Below, one piece after another: positions 1-4,520 of a stretch of 6,316 bases of DNA. Origin of the DNA: JBFGFG01 sp041627475 (lineage in GTDB: Bacteria > Actinomycetota > Nitriliruptoria > Nitriliruptorales > Nitriliruptoraceae). Position 1 is the first letter of the stretch; each line of letters opens with the position of its first letter. The stretch spans positions 1 through 6,316 of the forward strand of contig JBFKQZ010000186.1 in assembly GCA_041627475.1 (NCBI GenBank), in the 5' to 3' direction. A model generated the notes under the pieces. It searched no databases. It saw only the letters and a program-made list of their open reading frames with translations, and was not told the DNA's origin. Position numbers and translations under genes: made by a program.

Positions 1-23
1 GGCCGGGCCCACGCGGCCCGGCC
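1..23. terminator. Strong GC hairpin, probable terminator of an upstream gene
   Basis: A perfect 9-bp inverted repeat is visible: GGCCGGGCC at 1-9 and GGCCCGGCC at 15-23, with a 5-nt loop. No T-run follows on the + strand, as is common for terminators in GC-rich actinobacteria. The arms start at the window edge, so the stem could be longer. It lies 46 nt before pilT, so it probably ends a preceding transcript, which would leave pilT with its own promoter or with read-through. Its role as a terminator is inferred from structure and position. Confidence 0.6.
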
Positions 24-58
24 CCGACCCCGTTCCAACCGCCGCACGCAACTGACCC

Positions 59-63
59 GAGGT
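59..63 (+). promoter_or_regulatory. Ribosome binding site of pilT
   Basis: GAGGT lies 6 nt before the ATG at 70, a normal Shine-Dalgarno distance. It supports this start over internal GTG and ATG codons. No convincing -10/-35 promoter is visible in the short stretch at 24-58. Confidence 0.6.
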
Positions 64-69
64 ACGAAG

Positions 70-1158
70 ATGTCGCCGCGCCCCGCCGCACCATCCCTCG
101 ACGACCTCCTCCACCTGCTGTGGCTGCACGGCGGCAGCGACCTCCTCGTCACCCCGGGATCCCCGCCGCTCGCGCGGATCGACGGGGTGCTCGCACCGCT
201 CGACGGGCTGGCGACCCTCGACCCCGCGGCGACCCGCGTCCTCGTGGAGGCGCGGCTGCCGGCGTCACTGCGGGAGCGGCTCGGGGAGCAGGGGAGCGTC
301 GACTTCTCGTTCAGCTGGGGCGAACGGGCGCGCTTCCGGGCGAACGCCTTCTCGCAGCGCGGGTCGCTGGCGATGGCGGTGCGCCTCATCCCCTACGACA
401 TCCCGGACTTCGACGAGCTGGGGTTGCCCGAGGTGGTCGACCGTCTCGTCGAGCTGCCGTACGGGCTCGTCCTCGTGACGGGTCCGACCGGCTCGGGGAA
501 GTCCACCACGCTCGCGGCGATGATCGACCGGATCAACCGTGAGCGCCCGGTCCACGTCCTCACGATCGAGGACCCCATCGAGTACCTCCACCGCCACGGT
601 CGCGCGGCGGTGAACCAGCGTGAGATCGGCACCGACGCGCCGACGTTCGAGCTGGCGCTGCGCGCCGCGCTGCGCGAGGACCCCGACGTCCTGCTCATCG
701 GCGAGATGCGCGACCTCGAGACCATCCGCACGGCCCTCACCGTCGCCGAGACCGGCCACCTCGTGTTCGCGACCCTGCACACGTCCGACACGACCCAGGC
801 GGTCGACCGCATCGTCGACGTCTTCCCGGCCGAGCAGCAGAACCAGGTGCGCCTGCAGCTGTCGACGTCGCTGCAGGCCGTGCTGCACCAGCGGCTGCTG
901 CCCCGCATCGGCGGTGGCCGGGCGGCCGCGTTCGAGGTCCTGCTCGCGACCGCGCCGGTGCGCAACCTGATCCGCGAGGGCAAGACCGCCCAGTTGCGCA
1001 ACCAGCTCATCGCCGCCCAGCGGGTCGGCATGCGCACGCTCGAGGCCTCGCTCAGCGACCTCGTGGTGCGGGGGCTCGTCGACCACGAGGAGGCGCTCGC
1101 ACGCAGCGTCCACCCCTCGGAGGTCCTCGCGAAGCCGGCGGTGCGCTCGGCCGTCTAG
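70..1158 (+). CDS. pilT: Type IV pilus retraction ATPase, PilT family
   Basis: This 362-residue protein belongs to the PilT/GspE secretion ATPases, hexameric cytoplasmic motors at the pilus base. PilT depolymerises pilin and drives twitching motility. The N-terminal PAS-like domain (about 8-110) includes the family stretch SDLLVTPGSPPLARIDG, where most PilTs have His in SDLH; here it is Leu26. The ATPase core shows Walker A GPTGSGKST (138-146), the Asp box IEDPIEY (166-172), Walker B DVLLIGEMRD (206-215) and the His box ETGHLVFATLHT (227-238). The C-terminal PVRNLIREGKT (296-306) matches the AIRNLIRE signature that marks PilT retraction motors and separates them from PilB extension motors. 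Length is normal for PilT. No pilB, pilC or pilin gene lies in the window, so its partners must be encoded elsewhere. A PilU-like paralogue cannot be excluded. Confidence 0.93.
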   Translation: MSPRPAAPSLDDLLHLLWLHGGSDLLVTPGSPPLARIDGVLAPLDGLATLDPAATRVLVEARLPASLRERLGEQGSVDFSFSWGERARFRANAFSQRGSLAMAVRLIPYDIPDFDELGLPEVVDRLVELPYGLVLVTGPTGSGKSTTLAAMIDRINRERPVHVLTIEDPIEYLHRHGRAAVNQREIGTDAPTFELALRAALREDPDVLLIGEMRDLETIRTALTVAETGHLVFATLHTSDTTQAVDRIVDVFPAEQQNQVRLQLSTSLQAVLHQRLLPRIGGGRAAAFEVLLATAPVRNLIREGKTAQLRNQLIAAQRVGMRTLEASLSDLVVRGLVDHEEALARSVHPSEVLAKPAVRSAV

Positions 1159-1202
1159 TCGAGAGTTCGGCATCGCAGACTCGGCCGCGGACCGGACAGG
1201 GT

Positions 1203-1228
1203 GCAACATGTCGGAGGGTTCAGACGTC
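1203..1228 (+). promoter_or_regulatory. Candidate ECF-type promoter of the sigma factor operon
   Basis: GCAAC (1203-1207) is followed after 17 nt by CGTC (1225-1228). ECF sigma factors typically recognise a -35 of the GGAAC/TGAAC type and a -10 containing CGTC, about 16-17 nt apart. The predicted transcript would start near 1235, giving a leader of about 30 nt before the GTG at 1268. ECF genes are commonly autoregulated, so this promoter may be read by the sigma factor it precedes. The match is by eye to a short, degenerate motif. Confidence 0.42.
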
Positions 1229-1251
1229 GTTGCGGCGAACCGTCCGTCTGA
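1220..1251. repeat. Inverted repeat upstream of the sigma factor gene
   Basis: TCAGACG (1220-1226) and CGTCTGA (1245-1251) are perfect 7-bp inverted arms separated by 18 nt. With one bulged T the arms extend to GGTTCAGACG and CGTCTGACC. The left arm overlaps the candidate -10 element, and the right arm ends just before the ribosome binding site. It could be an operator or a leader hairpin if transcription starts further upstream. No regulator was recognised. Confidence 0.4.
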
Positions 1252-1253
1252 CC

Positions 1254-1260
1254 GAAGGGG
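1254..1260 (+). promoter_or_regulatory. Ribosome binding site of the sigma factor gene
   Basis: GAAGGGG lies 7 nt before the GTG start at 1268. A second purine run, GAGGG, abuts the GTG but is too close to act as the Shine-Dalgarno sequence. This spacing supports GTG 1268 over the in-frame ATG at 1370, which would delete the start of sigma region 2. Confidence 0.55.
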
Positions 1261-1267
1261 TTGAGGG

Positions 1268-1771
1268 GTGTTACCCGCGTTCGCCACGCTGGTCGCCGCG
1301 GTCGAGAACGACACCGCGCACGACTGGCCGCCGGGCTTCATCCGGCTCTACCACGACGAGTACGAGGCGATGGTCCGCCTCGCTCGGCTCGTGACCGGCC
1401 GCAACGAGGCGGCCGAGGACCTCGTCCAGGACTGCTACCTGCGCCTCGCGGCCAGATGGGGACAGGTCGCCCAGCCGGGCGGCTACCTCCGGAGGTCCGT
1501 CGTGAACGCGGCCAACTCGTACCTGCGCAAGTACGGGCGGCTGCGGCCACTCGAGCACGCGAGCGACGAGCTCGCGGACGCGACGCCGGAGATCGACGAG
1601 ACGTGGAAGGCGCTGCGACGCCTCTCGCCCCGACGACGGACGGCGATCGTCCTGCGGTACTACGAGGACCTCAGCGACGACGAGATCGCCGCCGCCCTCG
1701 ACTGTCGGCCGGCAACGGTTCGTTCCCTCATCCACCGTGGCCTCCGCCAGCTCGAGGAGGTGCTCGCATGA
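1268..1771 (+). CDS. ECF RNA polymerase sigma factor, SigE-family
   Basis: This 167-residue protein has the two-domain layout of ECF (group 4) sigma factors, which redirect RNA polymerase to stress or envelope genes. Region 2 (about 23-90) runs from FIRLYHDEYEAMVRLARLVTG through EAAEDLVQDCYLRLAARW (47-64), the core-binding and -10-recognition part. Region 4 (about 112-166) has the helix-turn-helix EDLSDDEIAAALDCRPATVRSLIHRGLRQL, which contacts the -35. No sigma 1.1 or region 3 is present, and length is typical. Start is GTG 1268. The final TGA overlaps the ATG of the next gene (ATGA at 1768-1771), so the two are translationally coupled. The downstream membrane protein is the probable anti-sigma or sensor partner. 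The family assignment is firm; the SigE-family label is from recall of actinobacterial homologues, and the regulon is unknown. Confidence 0.92.
   Translation: MLPAFATLVAAVENDTAHDWPPGFIRLYHDEYEAMVRLARLVTGRNEAAEDLVQDCYLRLAARWGQVAQPGGYLRRSVVNAANSYLRKYGRLRPLEHASDELADATPEIDETWKALRRLSPRRRTAIVLRYYEDLSDDEIAAALDCRPATVRSLIHRGLRQLEEVLA
1754..1760 (+). promoter_or_regulatory. Ribosome binding site of the membrane partner gene, inside the sigma gene
   Basis: GAGGAGG sits 7 nt before ATG 1768 and lies inside the last codons of the sigma gene. It fixes the start of the second gene. The open frame continues upstream to 1261, but that part simply overlaps the sigma gene out of frame. Confidence 0.8.
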
Positions 1772-3261
1772 CCACCCAGACCGAAGACCGCCTCCGCCGC
1801 ACCCTGACGCACGCCGCGGAGACGACCACGACCTCGCCGGACGCACTGGCCGTCATGGCGGAGCGGCGTCGCCGTCGGCACCGCTGGGCGACGTGGCCCC
1901 TGGCCGTCGGCATCGCCGGCGCCGGGCTCGCCGCGATCGTCGGCGTCGTGTCCCTGTCGTCGACCCCGGACCAGGCGGCCGTCGACGTGGAGCCCGCCGC
2001 CGGCGGCACCGTGACGAGCCTGCCGTTCTCCGGCGACCCCACCGCCATCGACCTGAGCGGCGTGCTCGGTGGCAATGGCGCGATCATCGACACGGTCGCG
2101 GAGGGCGGCGTGCACGCCGTCGGCTACCGCGACACCCGGCGGGGCGACGCCCCCACTCCCGTGATCGTGACGCCGCGACTGAAGGACGAACGATCGGTCG
2201 ACCTGCAGGTCCAGGAGCTGCCGCTGCCGCCGGGCTTCGAGGACGGCAACGTCCTCCCGAGTGCCGCGATGCTCGCCGACGGCCAGCTGTGGGTCGCGGG
2301 CACGGCCTGGCCCCGCCTGGACGACTGCCAGCCCGTGGTCGACGGTGAGGCCGGGGCCCAGGCCCAGGTGCTCGCCACACCGGCGAACTGCGGCCCGGTC
2401 GGGGTCCTGTGGCGTGGGGCCGCGATCGACGGCCGCATCGAGCGTCCCGTCGTCGACGCCGTCACTCCCCGCGAGGGCCACGGGTTCGTCGCCTCCGACA
2501 TCGGCTTCATGCCCGGCGAGCTCGGCATCGTGCTCTGGGGCAGCAGCGCGGACGCACCGGCCGGTCGGTGGCACGTCGCCGGGTACCTCCGGGGCCCGGG
2601 GCCGGGCGCGTGGCTGCGGTTGGGGGGTCCCGATGCGGATGAGCCGGTCGACGTGCACTTCGTCCGCGGCGCGGGCGGCGTCGGGCTCCCGCAGCCCCAG
2701 GCGCTCGTCGTCGCGAACCTGCCGGGTGCGGATGTGGATCTCCACGCGTTCTCCCTGCGCGAGGAGGAGGACGGCATGACCAGCGTCACGCATCGGGGCC
2801 CGCAGGACAGCGGGCTGGACGCCGTCGACCGCTCGGGGAGGCTCCTCGTCTGGTCCGAGCAGGGATCGTTCCGGCTTACCACGGGCAACACGGTCCACAC
2901 CTCCGTCGACGGCGTCGACTGGGACCTCAGCGACCCCGGGGCCGGGTTCGGCCGGCCAGCGACCCTGGCGATCGGAGACGTCGGCGTGACCGGCGAACGG
3001 CTGAGCGTCGAGGTCGCCGAGGGCCAGCAGTTCTTCGCCTCGGAGCTGCTCGTCTACGGACAGGACGGCTCGGTGACCTCGGCCCCCGCCGCCTGGCGCG
3101 GGGCCTGGACGCTGCGCTGCCCGAACGGCGGGACGCCGGACGTCGTCTCGTCGATCACCGGCACGCGGGGAGTCGCCTGGGCGTTCGGCTACGGCTACGA
3201 CACGTGTCGTGCGTCGACCGGGACGCCGACCATGTGGGTGGGCCCGATCCGGGAGCCGTGA
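1768..3261 (+). CDS. Single-pass membrane protein, probable anti-sigma/sensor partner of the ECF sigma factor
   Basis: This 497-residue protein is not recognised as a named family. The N-terminus (1-40) is short, polar and probably cytoplasmic, ending in an Arg-rich stop RRRRRHR (33-39). One hydrophobic segment follows at about 41-63. Residues 64-497 should lie outside the membrane. They are rich in Gly, Val and Trp, look beta-rich, and contain SVDGVDWDL (379-387), which resembles an Asp-box/BNR turn of beta-propellers. The only cysteines are 187, 208, 451 and 480, all in the outer domain, so one or two disulphides are possible. There is no HxxxCxxC zinc anti-sigma motif. The gene overlaps the sigma gene by 4 nt and has a strong ribosome binding site, so the two are made together. 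Such pairing usually means the second protein holds or signals to the sigma factor; here that is inferred from position and topology. It could instead be a sigma-regulated surface protein. Confidence 0.8.
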   Translation: MTTQTEDRLRRTLTHAAETTTTSPDALAVMAERRRRRHRWATWPLAVGIAGAGLAAIVGVVSLSSTPDQAAVDVEPAAGGTVTSLPFSGDPTAIDLSGVLGGNGAIIDTVAEGGVHAVGYRDTRRGDAPTPVIVTPRLKDERSVDLQVQELPLPPGFEDGNVLPSAAMLADGQLWVAGTAWPRLDDCQPVVDGEAGAQAQVLATPANCGPVGVLWRGAAIDGRIERPVVDAVTPREGHGFVASDIGFMPGELGIVLWGSSADAPAGRWHVAGYLRGPGPGAWLRLGGPDADEPVDVHFVRGAGGVGLPQPQALVVANLPGADVDLHAFSLREEEDGMTSVTHRGPQDSGLDAVDRSGRLLVWSEQGSFRLTTGNTVHTSVDGVDWDLSDPGAGFGRPATLAIGDVGVTGERLSVEVAEGQQFFASELLVYGQDGSVTSAPAAWRGAWTLRCPNGGTPDVVSSITGTRGVAWAFGYGYDTCRASTGTPTMWVGPIREP

Positions 3262-3275
3262 GGATCGTCGAGGGG

Positions 3276-3310
3276 GTCAGGTCGCGACGGTGACCCGGTC
3301 GCGACCTGAC
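3276..3310. terminator. Bidirectional terminator hairpin at a convergent gene end
   Basis: GTCAGGTCGCGAC (3276-3288) and GTCGCGACCTGAC (3298-3310) are perfect 13-bp inverted arms around a 9-nt loop. The sigma operon ends at 3261, and the GGDEF gene on the other strand ends at 3277, so the hairpin can serve both transcripts. No T-run follows on either side. Nearly all of it lies within the GGDEF coding sequence: on the minus strand the stem encodes the last residues (GRDRVTVAT) and contains the stop codon. Confidence 0.75.
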
Positions 3311-4248
3311 TCCTTCGCCTGGTAGAGCGCCGCGTCTGCCCGCTGGGACAGTCCCTCGATGCCCTCCTCGCCGTTCCACATGGCGACCCCGATGGAGCAG
3401 GTCTGGTCCATGGGGGTCGACTCGCGTACGCGGTCGAGCACGCGGGTCGCGACCTCGGCCGTGCAGCGGGGGAGCACGACCACGAACTCCTCACCGCCCC
3501 ACCGGGCGAGCACGTCGATCTCGCGGAGCTCCTCGGCCCATGCGCGCGTGGCACCGACGAGCAGGGCGTCTCCCTGCGCGTGCCCGTGCGAGTCGTTGAA
3601 CCGCTTGAAGTGGTCGAGGTCGAGCATGGCGAGGGCCAGCGGCTCGTCCGTGCGGCGTGCCCGTGCGAGCTCGCGCTCGGCGACCTCCAGGTACCCGCGT
3701 CGGTTCAGCAGGCCGGTCAGCGGGTCGGTGCGGACGAGCGCCTCGAGCCCGAGGTTCGCCTCGCGCAGTCGAGCGACGACGTCCTGGACCGCCGCGCCGA
3801 CGATCGGCCCCACGAGCAGCCAGAGGGCGAGTCGGCGCCACTCGCTCTGGGGGTAGAGCGGGTCGCCAGCGACGATGATCGGGAGGCCGAGCACGGCGAC
3901 GAGCCCGACGACGAACATCCCGAGCGTTCGCGTGTCGCCCGTCAGGGCCACCCAGGCGAGGGGGAGGAGCAGGAGCGGCGAGTAGCCGCTGCTCGCGCCA
4001 CCCTCGATGTGGCGCAGGATGACGACGGCGATGAGGTAGAGCATCGGGGCCACCGAGTCCAGCCACGACGCGCGCTCGTCCCTGCCCGCCGCCCACACGA
4101 GCGTGACCGAGACGATCGTGACGAGCCAGGCCGCCGTCAGCCCCACGGCCGTCGGCCGGTCCGGGGGGAGCAGCGTCAGCACCGGTGCGAACAGTGCGAC
4201 CGCAGCGAACACCGGCCCGAGCCCCCGGCGGAACAGCAGCCGTTCCAC
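3277..4248 (-). CDS. Membrane-anchored diguanylate cyclase (GGDEF domain)
   Basis: This 323-residue protein has about five or six hydrophobic segments (roughly 9-28, 34-54, 65-80, 90-103, 108-127, 138-155). A short linker helix joins them to a C-terminal GGDEF domain (about 166-323), which makes c-di-GMP from two GTP. The catalytic parts are intact: DPLTGLLNRRG (175-185), metal ligand Asp210 in LDLDHFK, Asn218, Asp227, and the signature GGEEF (251-255) with Glu253. An RxxD inhibitory site (Arg242, Asp245) lies five residues before GGEEF, so product feedback inhibition is likely. No EAL domain is present. The membrane part does not match a named sensor type I can recall with confidence. The chosen start is GTG 4248, because GGGGAGGGG lies just upstream and the hydrophobic region begins soon after. 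The open frame extends another 61 codons to 4431, but that stretch looks non-coding and would overlap the regulatory region. Confidence 0.9.
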   Translation of the reverse strand: MERLLFRRGLGPVFAAVALFAPVLTLLPPDRPTAVGLTAAWLVTIVSVTLVWAAGRDERASWLDSVAPMLYLIAVVILRHIEGGASSGYSPLLLLPLAWVALTGDTRTLGMFVVGLVAVLGLPIIVAGDPLYPQSEWRRLALWLLVGPIVGAAVQDVVARLREANLGLEALVRTDPLTGLLNRRGYLEVAERELARARRTDEPLALAMLDLDHFKRFNDSHGHAQGDALLVGATRAWAEELREIDVLARWGGEEFVVVLPRCTAEVATRVLDRVRESTPMDQTCSIGVAMWNGEEGIEGLSQRADAALYQAKESGRDRVTVAT

Positions 4249-4250
4249 GG

Positions 4251-4259
4251 CCCCTCCCC
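4251..4259 (-). promoter_or_regulatory. Ribosome binding site of the diguanylate cyclase gene
   Basis: On the minus strand GGGGAGGGG stands 2 nt before GTG 4248, and its GGAGG core is 4 nt away, slightly short but workable. The alternative GTG at 4266 has no comparable purine run before it. This decides the start. Confidence 0.55.
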
Positions 4260-4346
4260 GATCCACGTCGTCGGCGGGGAGTATCGCCGCTTGCGACGCC
4301 CTCTGGATGCACCCCGGACGGCTCGACGGTGGGCCGGAGCGGACGC

Positions 4347-4356
4347 GGCACGTGCC
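4347..4356. repeat. 10-bp perfect palindrome GGCACGTGCC
   Basis: This palindrome lies in the 272-nt gap between the divergent cyclase and dnaK genes. It could be a protein-binding site, but short GC palindromes are frequent by chance in such DNA. No regulator is recognised. Confidence 0.25.
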
Positions 4357-4381
4357 CCGGGACGAACGACGCCAGGTCACC

Positions 4382-4399
4382 ATCAGACCTGAGTCTGAT
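4382..4399. promoter_or_regulatory. Perfect dyad ATCAGAC-N4-GTCTGAT, candidate operator
   Basis: The 7-bp arms at 4382-4388 and 4393-4399 are perfectly complementary around CTGA. The dyad lies between two divergent genes, in a local stretch (4382-4435) of about 50% GC that stands out from its GC-rich surroundings, as operators and promoters often do. A dimeric repressor is a natural reader, but none can be named. It overlaps the HAIR-like site. Confidence 0.45.
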
Positions 4400-4408
4400 A
4401 GACGCAGG
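4388..4408. promoter_or_regulatory. HAIR-like site, possible HspR operator of dnaK
   Basis: CCTGAGT (4388-4394), exactly 7 nt, then ACGCAGG (4402-4408). The HspR-associated inverted repeat known upstream of actinobacterial dnaK operons is CTTGAGT-N7-ACTCAAG. The site matches 11 of 14 consensus bases with the exact spacing, and the arms are complementary at 6 of 7 positions. It lies 29 nt before the candidate dnaK -35. HspR with DnaK as co-repressor would give feedback control. The downstream genes, where hspR usually lies, are outside the window. Confidence 0.45.
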
Positions 4409-4409
4409 A

Positions 4410-4431
4410 ATGATGCGCCTACTACCATCAT
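4410..4431. repeat. Inverted repeat ATGATG-N10-CATCAT
   Basis: Perfect 6-bp arms at 4410-4415 and 4426-4431 lie between the HAIR-like site and the candidate dnaK -35. This may be a second binding site with a spacing of about two helical turns from arm to arm, or chance. No known factor is matched. Confidence 0.25.
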
Positions 4432-4436
4432 CTGGC

Positions 4437-4465
4437 TTGCGCTGCCTGCCGGGCGCGCTCATACT
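4437..4465 (+). promoter_or_regulatory. Candidate housekeeping-type promoter of dnaK
   Basis: TTGCGC (4437-4442) and CATACT (4460-4465) are separated by exactly 17 nt. The match to TTGACA/TATAAT is 3/6 and 4/6, acceptable for actinobacterial sigma-70-type promoters. The predicted start near 4472 leaves a leader of about 50 nt before ATG 4521. No CIRCE element (TTAGCACTC-N9-GAGTGCTAA) is present, and no GGAA/GTT stress-sigma promoter was found. Confidence 0.42.
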
Positions 4466-4507
4466 CCACACCGACGCATCCACTCCACCCAACCCCCGCA
4501 TCGCAGC

Positions 4508-4513
4508 AGGAGG
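4508..4513 (+). promoter_or_regulatory. Ribosome binding site of dnaK
   Basis: AGGAGG, a full consensus Shine-Dalgarno sequence, lies 7 nt before ATG 4521, as expected for a highly expressed chaperone. Confidence 0.85.
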
Positions 4514-4520
4514 ACCGCTC

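Noticed and set aside
1160..1184. Possible terminator after pilT
   Set aside because: Only a 4-5 bp stem (GAGT/ACTC) with a 12-nt loop can be drawn and there is no T-run. Termination of pilT before the sigma operon is therefore unresolved.
265..1341. 358-codon minus-strand open frame opposite pilT
   Set aside because: It lies wholly over pilT and the start of the sigma gene, which have clear family motifs. Its composition is that of a GC-bias shadow, and it shows no recognisable domain.
1261..1767. Upstream extension of the membrane protein frame to a TTG at 1261
   Set aside because: This part overlaps the sigma gene in another frame and is Arg/Pro/Gly-rich. ATG 1768 has an ideal ribosome binding site and the ATGA overlap with the sigma stop codon.
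4280..4308. Possible minus-strand -10 GATACT for the cyclase gene
   Set aside because: GATACT at 4285-4280 is about 30 nt before GTG 4248, but no -35-like hexamer occurs 16-18 nt upstream, so it is not listed as a promoter.
4249..4431. 61-codon N-terminal extension of the cyclase frame
   Set aside because: It has no strong ribosome binding site at its start, a non-membrane and random-looking composition, and would run through the HAIR-like site and dyad. GTG 4248 has a purine-rich Shine-Dalgarno sequence.
4382..4520. CIRCE element or stress-sigma (GGAA-N-GTT) promoter before dnaK
   Set aside because: No TTAGCACTC-N9-GAGTGCTAA is present. GGAAT occurs at 4407-4411, but no GTT follows at the required distance.
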